NCBI GenBank assembly: GCA_937910905.1
Contig: CALEPV010000037.1
Location: 1-14,213, forward strand
DNA: 14,213 nucleotides
Direction of reading: 5' to 3'
Source: an uncultured Prevotellaceae bacterium
GTDB lineage: Bacteria; Bacteroidota; Bacteroidia; Bacteroidales; Bacteroidaceae
The number at the start of each line of letters is the position of its first letter. Position 1 is the first letter of the stretch. Made by a program: the position numbers and the translations under genes. The notes beneath the pieces are model-generated. The model had not been told where the DNA came from, did not search any database, and was given only the letters and a program-made list of their open reading frames with translations. This document shows positions 1-7,600 of the stretch, in pieces.

Positions 1-33
1 TGACTGTAACTGCAGAAACTCTTCCTTGGTCAT
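1..33 (-). CDS. Start of an IS accessory protein gene, IS66 TnpA-like (partial)
   Basis: The minus-strand frame opens with ATG at 33-31 and reads MTKEEFLQLQS before leaving the window. Short N-termini of the 'M-T-K-E-E-F' kind are common in the first small protein (TnpA-like, helix-turn-helix) of Bacteroidota IS66 elements; this is a resemblance from memory, not a search. A promoter box lies about 40 bases upstream (72-79) and the IS tip lies at 169, the expected arrangement for the first gene of such an element. Eleven residues cannot prove the family, and the length and integrity of the gene are unknown. Confidence 0.45.
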   Translation of the reverse strand, partial: MTKEEFLQLQS

Positions 34-71
34 AATTGTAACAGTTGTAGTTTGGTGCACTATTGCGGAGG

Positions 72-79
72 CAAAGGTA
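72..79 (-). promoter_or_regulatory. Promoter -7 box of the IS gene
   Basis: The minus strand reads TACCTTTG, an exact match to the Bacteroidota -7 consensus TAnnTTTG. It implies a start of transcription near 65-67 and a leader of about 32 bases before the ATG at 33. The -33 element is weak: CTTG at 103-100, 20 bases upstream, matches TTTG at three of four positions. Confidence 0.55.
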
Positions 80-102
80 CAACTATGCCACAACTGCTAC
101 AA

Positions 103-169
103 GGTGTACTTCTTTGAGTGCTTACTGTACTTCTTAGAGTGCTTACGGTGTACTTCTTAGAGTGCTTAC
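103..169 (-). repeat. Three tandem copies of the IS terminal repeat
   Basis: Three direct copies occur at 147-169 (23 bp), 126-146 (21 bp, lacking two bases at the inner end) and 103-125 (23 bp, one substitution). On the minus strand each begins GTAAGCACTC and continues with AAGAAGTACA. The outermost copy is the presumed tip of the IS; the inner two could be extra transposase-binding sites or remnants of end duplication. Confidence 0.85.
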
Positions 170-170
170 C

Positions 171-210
171 AAAAATACATCGCCCGCCCCTCGGAGGAGG
201 AGCGGGCGAT
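171..210 (-). terminator. Rho-independent terminator of the 1427-residue protein gene
   Basis: On the minus strand, 30 bases after the stop codon, a GC-rich stem pairs 197-210 with 179-192 (14 pairs with one C/A mismatch, core ATCGCCCGC) around a 4-base loop. It is followed on the minus strand by GTATTTTTG, a T-run. This is a classic intrinsic terminator. The IS end begins one base past the T-run. Confidence 0.85.
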
Positions 211-240
211 TATTATCGTCCAGTGTGTGACTGGCGGGGA

Positions 241-3200
241 TTACTTAACCACGATCTTTTTGCCGTTCACGATGTATATGCCCTTCTGAGCATTGTTCAC
301 GCGGCGGCCATTGAGGTCGAAGATAGTAGCGTTCTGGCTGTCAGCGTTCAGGCCGTTGATGCCGGTAGCAACGTAGGAGAGCTCAACCTTGAGTACAACA
401 GCATCCTTAGTATCGTTCTTCACGAATACATAGGTTGCAGTGTAGGTAGCAGGCTCGTCGGTATTCTTGCCTACCATTCCACCGACCTCGTAGATCTGAG
501 CAGAAGCCAGAGAGAAGTCTGCCTTCACATAGAAGTAAGCATCATCGCCCCAATACTCGAAGTCACCGTCGGCATTACGCCAGCCGTCGGTAGCGTTGAG
601 CTTATAATCATCATCGAGAGAGCCATCGCTCTGAACAGCGTAGATAGTTACATCGCTCAGATTCTCAACGCCGAGAGTTGTAAGGATAGCAGCTACGTCA
701 ACGTCGGCTGTCAGACCCTCGTAGTAGCTTCCAAGTGTAGACTGCAGAGCTACGAGCACGTCGTCGCCAATCTGGTTCAGCTCATCGAACTTGAGGTCAA
801 TAACAGGCTTGGAAACAACTGTGAGGTTGATGGTGAAGTCGTAGTACTGACCCTCAGCGTTAGCCAGGCGTACAGTAGCCTTACCAGTGAAGCCAGCCTC
901 AACGTCAGGCAGCAGACCAGTTGTGATCTCACCAGCCTCAGCGTCGTAGATGACATAGAACTTGTTGGTTGTACCCCAATCAGCGTGGTCACCATTCTCG
1001 TCGAGCCAGAAAGCAGGAGCAGGATCAGCGTTGTAGGTAGTGTAAACCTCACCTGTTGTCTCAACGAGCTGGAATGTAAGGTCGGCAGCGGCAGCACCGA
1101 GAGCCTCGGCAGCAGCAGCAACGTCGTCAGCACTTACGGCAACAACTGTTTCCCAGCTTCCGCTTGGGTAACGCTCAACGTCTACGCTCTTAGAGCCTAC
1201 GCAAGGATTATATGCAGCAGCTATTTCGAGCTTGAAACTACGCCATACCAACCAGTAGTCAGCGCTTGCGTTGTCAGCGGTCAGACTGATAGTTACATCG
1301 CCAGCCTCAGCCACTGTGAAGTCGAGGACGTTCACACCGTTGCCGGCGTTGAACCATGTGTTAGCCTGTGTACGGTTGTTAACCTCAGAGCTTGCAACAG
1401 TAGCTATAGCCATGCTGGCCTCGCCAGCAGCGAGAGTAGCCACCTTGTCCGTACGTGTGAATGCGATAGCAGTCAGCTTGTAGTCGCCAGCAGGCAGAGA
1501 TACAGTCTGATTGATGCTATAACCCTTCTGGTTCCAGAACTCAGCGTTGTTGTTGGCCTTATCGAATGCATTAACACTGCCGGCAGCACCGTCACCGTTT
1601 AGGACGGTCCAACCATCAGCATTAACCACAGGATTAGCATTTACGATGTAGAGGTCTGTTACGTCAACATCCTTAACGAATGTCACAGCAGCAACGAAGT
1701 CACCGAAGATAGCGAGAGCGCTCTTCTTGGCAGCAGCTACCTCAGCATCAGTGCCATAAGTACCATTCTTCACGTCGGCCAGCTTAGCTGTAGCAGTAGC
1801 AGCAGCGTCAGCCTCGTCTGTGTAAGCCTCGGTGTCAGCAAGAATCGCCTCCATCTTAGCAATGTACTCAGCAACCTCCTTAGCATTTGCGAGGGCGGCC
1901 TTAGCAGCATCAACAGCATTGGTCAAAGCAGTCTTAGCAGCTTCGTAAGCGGCCTGTGTAGGATCAATGGTCTCTGTTGTCTCATATACGTGGCCAAGCT
2001 CGAACACATTCTCAGCGGGCATCAATTCCTCAGCAAGAAGTGTCATAGCCTCTTCGCGAAGTGAATTCACTTCAGCAACAATATCACCAAGCTCAACTTC
2101 TACTGCAGTAGTTCGATTGCCATAGTACATAAGGGAGAAATTATCCCAAATACACCAAGTATCCGTACGAGTACCTTTAACACCAATATTCAATGTTCCA
2201 TCAGTAACTGTAACGACTACACTTACTGGATATTTTCCATCAAGGAACGAATTAGACAATTGAGACATGCTAGTACCGCGATCTGCTGTTTCCATTTCAT
2301 TGAATGGAACATTGACGGCATTAGCAAAAACTACAGGATAGTTTGCCCCATCATAAGCATTAGTATAGTCTGTCAAAGCTGCCTGAGCATTTACTTTGTA
2401 AACGCCATTACGAACGGTCAATGTCTGAGTAATAGTAAATGCAGAGTGCCAAGATTCAGCACAACAGTTTGTAACTTCACCACCGCACATATTCTTATTC
2501 GATGCTACAACAGCCCATGCTGCGACATCACGATTATTACGTCCAAAGTTAGCATCCTTTATATAGAATGAAGCATTAACCGGAGAATCCTTTGTTGCAG
2601 CAGCCATATAAGCATCGATATCTGCCTCCGCTACGACCTCCCACTTAACGTTTTCATCGGCAGGATCTGTAGATTCCAGAACAAGCTCTGTCTTTTCGCC
2701 ATCGTAGCCATAATACTTATCTCCGCTGCTAATAGTGAAGTAAGTACCCTGATCGACAATGGCTATTTCAGAAGCTGCACCGTCCATCCACACTCCATTC
2801 AAGTAATAATTACTTCCGCCATTTGAAACATGAGTTTCAATGTTATATTTGCCATTGGCCAGTTTATGCAAAGCCAGATACTCAGGATTGTCAACAAGAG
2901 ATGCATGTGTTCCCCAAGAGTTAGCAGGACCGAAGTACTTACCAGTAGCAATGTTCTTGAAGAAATAATTACCATCTGCCAAGCCATCACCACGCATTCC
3001 AGCCTGAGCCTCGCTTGCATCGAAAGCAGCAGCCTCAACAATAGCGAACTCTGTGTTGCCAGCTGCGATTACTGGAGTAGCAGTACTGCTGGCTGCAACG
3101 TTGGTACCATTCAGGGCAACGTAGGTTGGATAGAACACGTTGTTGGTTGCAGCCAGAGTAACAGCCTCTGTTGTACCACCCGCTGTATCGAAGGCAGCCA

Positions 3201-4524
3201 GAGCATTCAGGTTGATGAACTTCTTAGCGCCCACGCTATAGAGATATACCTTGCCATCAGCAGCATTCTTAACGAAAGCGAACTGCTGGTTAGCGTCTGC
3301 AGCATTGGCAGCTACGGGAGCAGCAGGAGTGCTGAGAGCCATTGTTGTGGTGAGCACACCATCCTTAACGATGAGAGCGCCCTCTGTCTCAGTGGCGATA
3401 GTATAAGCCTTGTCGGCTGCGGGCTCTGCTGTAGCGAGCAGTGGGTCGGGAGTAGCAACCTTAGCAACATCTACATACTGAACGAAGAGGTGAGGCATGT
3501 CGGCAACACCCTTGTCAGCTGCTGTGTAACCAAGAGAGAATGTAACAGTAGCGTCCTCGGCCAGAGTGAGCACGAGCTTCTCTACTGTCCACTTGCCAAC
3601 AGCGTACTTGTCGGTAGTAGCATAAACTTTCTGAGCACCAGCATCAACACCAATCAGGTTGTTGACGATAGCCTCAGTACCACCTGCGTTGTAAACAGGG
3701 ATGGTGATGTAGTATGTACCAGCCTTGAGAGCCACATCCTGTGTGTACTGCACAGTAGCAGTCCAAACAGCGAAGAGGCCAAGAGCTGTACCCTCTGCAC
3801 GACCATAGGCGTTGGTAGCAGGAGCTGTGATAGCGTCTGCGTCGAACTTCACGGTAGCGTCACCGATGGTGAACACACCAGCAGCACGAGCACTACCGTC
3901 GGCATCAGCCCACTTGTCGAGAGTCTGCATACCCTGAACCTCAGTAGCAGCCTTCAGGTCGCTCTCGTAAGCGCGGATGGCTGTAGCTGTAGTAGCAGGA
4001 GCGAACTCGAAGCGGTGAGGGATCTCGTAGGAGTAAACCTGAGCGTCAGCCTGAGCTGCATCGCCTGGTACGGTTACCTGTGTGCCAGCATCGTCGGTGG
4101 TCACCTTAGAGCCAGACAGCGTCAGGTTAGCGCGGTTGGTGAAGTCCTCAGCAGCAGTTACTGTGAGTTCGATTATCTCCAGGCCGGCAGCGGCATTCTT
4201 GAAAGCCTTGCCAGTAGCGGAGTAGGCAGCCACACGGTACTTGTTGTCGGCCAGCTTGTTGAAGACAACTGTAGGATCAGAGCCATCCTCAATAGTAGCA
4301 GCGATGACAGCAGGATCTGCGGCCAGAGAGAGTCCGGCAGGAAGCGTCACATCGGACTGAACACCATAGACCTGAGTCGCAGATGTCAGAACGATCTTGA
4401 CCGCCTTGGTCTCGCCCGGATTGATGTCAAAGTCAGCGATGGTGAGCGTCTGAGCGAATGAGCCAACACTGGCCACCAGGAGCATGACAAGGGCGGAGAA
4501 CCACTTTGTAATAGTCTTGTTCAT
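241..4524 (-). CDS. Secreted multidomain protein: cohesin-like, binding modules, DUF4859-like domains, sorting tail
   Basis: 1427 residues, probably exported and surface-bound or released. Residues 1-24 form a Sec signal peptide ending at SFA-Q. Approximate modules in order: 25-165, a beta-rich domain resembling the cohesin-like domains of Bacteroidales surface proteins; 165-355, a jelly-roll-like module homologous to the start of the neighbouring 1696-residue protein (both contain PATN, then AEG-AL-G, then AGTY); 360-650, one or two beta-trefoil-like segments (GNYFFKNIATGKYFG near 516); 655-800, a second binding-like module with a Cys-containing CGG...CAES motif; 805-945, an Ala-rich helical spacer; 955-1100, a third binding-like module; 1105-1235 and 1240-1383, two DUF4859-like domains with the 'W-G....FYV' pattern; 1385-1427, a degenerate type A sorting tail (FDLNGRRV, KGIYIVNGKK). 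No catalytic motif is visible, so glycan binding or scaffolding is an inference. The DNA for about residues 520-810 is clearly more AT-rich than the rest. The chosen start has the only good signal peptide. Confidence 0.93.
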   Translation of the reverse strand: MNKTITKWFSALVMLLVASVGSFAQTLTIADFDINPGETKAVKIVLTSATQVYGVQSDVTLPAGLSLAADPAVIAATIEDGSDPTVVFNKLADNKYRVAAYSATGKAFKNAAAGLEIIELTVTAAEDFTNRANLTLSGSKVTTDDAGTQVTVPGDAAQADAQVYSYEIPHRFEFAPATTATAIRAYESDLKAATEVQGMQTLDKWADADGSARAAGVFTIGDATVKFDADAITAPATNAYGRAEGTALGLFAVWTATVQYTQDVALKAGTYYITIPVYNAGGTEAIVNNLIGVDAGAQKVYATTDKYAVGKWTVEKLVLTLAEDATVTFSLGYTAADKGVADMPHLFVQYVDVAKVATPDPLLATAEPAADKAYTIATETEGALIVKDGVLTTTMALSTPAAPVAANAADANQQFAFVKNAADGKVYLYSVGAKKFINLNALAAFDTAGGTTEAVTLAATNNVFYPTYVALNGTNVAASSTATPVIAAGNTEFAIVEAAAFDASEAQAGMRGDGLADGNYFFKNIATGKYFGPANSWGTHASLVDNPEYLALHKLANGKYNIETHVSNGGSNYYLNGVWMDGAASEIAIVDQGTYFTISSGDKYYGYDGEKTELVLESTDPADENVKWEVVAEADIDAYMAAATKDSPVNASFYIKDANFGRNNRDVAAWAVVASNKNMCGGEVTNCCAESWHSAFTITQTLTVRNGVYKVNAQAALTDYTNAYDGANYPVVFANAVNVPFNEMETADRGTSMSQLSNSFLDGKYPVSVVVTVTDGTLNIGVKGTRTDTWCIWDNFSLMYYGNRTTAVEVELGDIVAEVNSLREEAMTLLAEELMPAENVFELGHVYETTETIDPTQAAYEAAKTALTNAVDAAKAALANAKEVAEYIAKMEAILADTEAYTDEADAAATATAKLADVKNGTYGTDAEVAAAKKSALAIFGDFVAAVTFVKDVDVTDLYIVNANPVVNADGWTVLNGDGAAGSVNAFDKANNNAEFWNQKGYSINQTVSLPAGDYKLTAIAFTRTDKVATLAAGEASMAIATVASSEVNNRTQANTWFNAGNGVNVLDFTVAEAGDVTISLTADNASADYWLVWRSFKLEIAAAYNPCVGSKSVDVERYPSGSWETVVAVSADDVAAAAEALGAAAADLTFQLVETTGEVYTTYNADPAPAFWLDENGDHADWGTTNKFYVIYDAEAGEITTGLLPDVEAGFTGKATVRLANAEGQYYDFTINLTVVSKPVIDLKFDELNQIGDDVLVALQSTLGSYYEGLTADVDVAAILTTLGVENLSDVTIYAVQSDGSLDDDYKLNATDGWRNADGDFEYWGDDAYFYVKADFSLASAQIYEVGGMVGKNTDEPATYTATYVFVKNDTKDAVVLKVELSYVATGINGLNADSQNATIFDLNGRRVNNAQKGIYIVNGKKIVVK

Positions 4525-4538
4525 ACTGTTATTTGAGC

Positions 4539-4547
4539 TTAAAGTTA
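4539..4547 (-). promoter_or_regulatory. TAACTTTAA leader motif before the 1427-residue protein gene
   Basis: The minus strand reads TAACTTTAA, 14 bases before the ATG. It matches the -7 consensus TAnnTTTG at seven of eight positions, so it may be a promoter giving a very short leader. The same 9-mer sits 4 bases before the start codon of the upstream neighbour, where it is too close to be a promoter, so it may instead be an AT-rich translation-enhancing leader. No Shine-Dalgarno sequence is present. Confidence 0.35.
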
Positions 4548-4560
4548 ATATTTACCTTGG

Positions 4561-4602
4561 TGAGGTTTGTGTGGCGAGGCGAACCTCGCCACACAGACCT
4601 TA
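4561..4602 (-). other. Strong intercistronic hairpin between the two large secreted-protein genes
   Basis: The sequence AGGTTTGTGTGGCGAGG (4563-4579) pairs with 4584-4600 in a 17-bp stem with one G-U pair and a 4-base loop, which reads TTCG on the minus strand; two weaker pairs may extend it. It starts 8 bases after the stop codon of the upstream gene. No T-run follows on either strand, so it is not a standard intrinsic terminator. It may stabilise the upstream message, mark a processing site or reduce expression of the downstream gene. Confidence 0.7.
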
Positions 4603-4610
4603 GAGAGTGT

Positions 4611-7600
4611 TTACTTTACAAGTACCTTCTTCACTGAACCGTCAGCCATGCGGATAACGTTCACGCCCTTCTGCAGACGGCTGGTCTTCACACCACCTAC
4701 GGTGTAGATTTCAGCGCCCTCGAGGTCGGCCTCGATGCTGCGGATAGCGGTAGCATCCTCAACGTTGAGCTTGTAGGCCACACCGTTGGCAACGAAGCTT
4801 GCGGACTTCACGACAGCGTCGGCATTGAGAGTGAGGATGTCGCCCTCGCCACCTTCGATAGCTGCATTGTTTGCAGAGTAAGCGAATATCTTGTAGAAGT
4901 TGCCAACCTTAGTGGTTGTAACCTGCATACCGTTGGTGCGGGCTGTTGTAGCAGCCTGGAGTGCATCGCTGGCAGCGCTGACTACGAGTGTGAAGTTCAC
5001 ATACTCGCGAGCGTTCACGAGAGCGATCTCGCTGCCGTTAACGAGCACGTAGTCGCCAATCACATCGGCAGCCTCAGCGCGAACATCAGCTGCGATGGTC
5101 TTGCCCAGCATCAGGTCGATTACGTTCTGCAGGTCGGCACCGTCGAGCTTCTGGTCGTCATTGGTGTCGGCAGCGTAGAATACGCGCTGTGTCAGGCCGG
5201 AGAGTTCGAGGTCGATGTCAAGGAGGTTGCCCTCAGCGTCAACGTTCTCAGTGTTAACCAGGATAGACACGAGCTTCACAACGTCGGCAATGGTAACCTC
5301 GTCGTCGATGTTCAGGTCGCCCTTCTTGGTGTTGTCGGCAATCCACTGAGCATAGTCGGTGAACTGGAGACCGATGTTAGCGATAGTTGCAGAGTGACTG
5401 TCGTAAACGGTCTTGTCAGCGAATGTCAGAGCTTCAACGAGGTTGTCCTCTGCCTCAATCTGTGACCAGAGGTCATCCTTGTCAATCTCAGAGTCGATGC
5501 CAGCAACCTCAGCTGTTACGTTGTTGAATGCCTTCTTGAGGTCAATCATCTGAGCCTTCAGGTCTGTGATGTAAACTACGCTCAGAGCGTTGTCTATCTT
5601 AGTCTGAATGCCAGTTACAGTTGCATCGTGAGTAGCCTTGTTCTCAGGCAGCACGTTGTCATCGTAGTCTGTGCCCTCGTCAATCTTGAATTGCTGGATA
5701 GCGGCAGTGATTGCTGTGCCATCGATAGTCTGATCGAGGTCAGTAGCGATACCTTGAGCAGCTGTCAGGTTAGCAGCCAGCTTGTTGGCTGCCGCAACGT
5801 AAACGTTGTTCAGGTTCTCATTGCTTGTATCGTGGTTCAGCTGGTTGATCAGCTGGTAAGCTGTTGGAGCAGCCGGGCCACCAGCGAGCTGGAAATCCCA
5901 AATCACGAAGCGGTTATTAGCCTCAAGCTCGAAGCTTACAGCAGTCTCAGCAGTCAGAGCTGCAGCAAGAGTTACAGTGTAGGTAGCAGCGGCCTTAGCA
6001 TCTGCGTCAGCGAATGTCACAGTGAGAGGTGAGTTGCCAGCGATACCTGTGTTAGCCTTGATAGGATCGATAGTCTTCAAGACTGTTGCACCCTGCTTAA
6101 CGATGAGCTTATCATCAGCTGTACCATTCCAAGAAGCGGCCGTGAAGGTGAAGCCAGTTGTACCCTCAGGCAGGTTCAGCACGAGAGAGCCCTTAGCAGA
6201 GCCTGTGCCGAGCTTGTAAGCATCGTAACCAACAGCAGCAGCTGTGCCGACTGTCTCGTTAACAACAAATGCAGCGTACTTAACAGAGGTCGCACCAACT
6301 GTCACATCTGCTATAGCTGTTGGCGGGAATGATGTATCAGCAGGATCACCGAGCTTAGCAATCAGAGCAGCCTTGGTGTCGATGAGCTTACCTGCAGCAT
6401 CGTCAGCAACAGCCTGGTTCTCAACGTCGTTGATGAGAGTATTGATAGCCTCAACGTCATCAGCCCAATCCTCAGCTATGTAGTCAGCATATGTAGCGAT
6501 ATCATCTGTGACAGTCTGCAGGCGAGCGCGAGCAGCAGCAGTAGCAGCCTTCACCTGAGTGAGCAGAGCAGCGTTCTGGTCAGCCTTAATCTGAGCAGCC
6601 AGAGTTGTGATAGCCTCGTTAGCTGCGTTGTAGTCGGCAGTGAAAGTCTCTGCGTTCAGGATAGCGCAAGCCCAGTAAGCATCCTGATGCTCAACTGGAG
6701 GAGTAGCAGTTGCATCGGCAGCAACCTCTGCGTGGAAGCCGTGAATCTTAGCGAGCTCGACCTCATCGTTGTACTTGTCGATGAGAGCCTGAGCAGCTTC
6801 GATAGCAGTCTTGTAGTTGTTGCGGTCGAGACCGTACAATGTAATCTTTGCCTCTACATCATCGTTAAGAGCTGCATCAAGAGCAAGCTTCTTAGTGTGA
6901 GCGGCAGCATAAGCAGCATCGTTGTCGGTTGTAGCAGCAGTCTCAGCATCTGCCAGAGCATTAGCAATAGCGCCAGCTACATCGATACCGTTGATCTCAT
7001 CCTTGTAATCTGTGTTGTCGAACGATACGAGCGGGAACTGCTCGGCAGCAAACTTCGTAGCGTTGCCTTCCTCAATCTGTGCAGCCTCAGCAATGTAGCG
7101 GTTCTTCACATCCTGCAGATCCTCGAATACTGCGAACAGAGCAGCTTGAGCTGCATCGGCAGCAGCAGCGTGGTTAGCAGCATAGTGGTCGCTGATTGTG
7201 AGGATAGCCTCCTTGTAGGCATCGGTCTTCTCGCCAGCAAGCTCGTCAAGCTCCCTCTTAGCGTTAGCGTTGTAGGTTGCGACCTCACTCTCGTAGTCAG
7301 CCAGAGCACCAGCAACCTGGTCCTTAATCTGCTGGCTCAGATTTCCTATTGAGGTTGCAACATCTTCAGCCTTAGCCACAGCAGTACCGTTTGTACGATA
7401 GCTTGCGATAGTAGCCTTCAGAGCGTCGATGTCAATATATGTCTTGTTGAGCGAAGTCAGATAGCTCTGATACTTCTCCTTGTCGGAACCGAGGTACTCA
7501 CGATACTTAGTGTTAATCTTATCGTAAGCCTCCTGCCATTCAGCTACGAGAGCAGCGAAAGCCTCGTCCTGAGTGTCAGCAGCAGCAGCATTTGCTGTAA

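Larger units (their letters stand above)
1..169 (-). mobile_element. End of an IS66-like insertion sequence (partial)
   Basis: Read on the minus strand, this stretch starts at 169 with GTAAGCACTCTAAGAAG, continues through two more copies of the same repeat, then a Bacteroidota promoter box, then an ATG opening an inward-reading frame that leaves the window. IS66-family elements are known to have inverted repeats beginning GTAAGC/G, to carry small accessory genes (tnpA, tnpB) before the DDE transposase gene tnpC, and to make 8-bp target duplications. The tip sequence and inward gene order fit that. The transposase and the other end lie outside the window, so the family call rests on the tip and 11 residues. 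The 8 bases just outside the tip, CAAAAATA (170-177), are the predicted target duplication. Confidence 0.6.

Noticed and set aside
103..169. Three short repeats considered as a CRISPR array
   Set aside because: The copies are directly adjacent with no spacers and begin with the tip sequence of an IS.
220..234. Small hairpin CCAGT/ACTGG before the terminator
   Set aside because: A 5-bp stem is too weak to claim; the GC-rich stem next to it explains termination.
118..1602. Long plus-strand open frame (494 codons) opposite the 1427-residue protein gene
   Set aside because: Its Ser/Cys/Val-rich composition is what Ala-, Thr- and Val-rich codons give when read in reverse; it has no domain, no promoter and runs across the IS repeats and terminator.
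2830..4461. Plus-strand open frame of 543 codons
   Set aside because: Same reason: Cys and Ser follow from reverse-reading GCA/GCT codons, and the minus-strand gene has a signal peptide and recognisable domains throughout.
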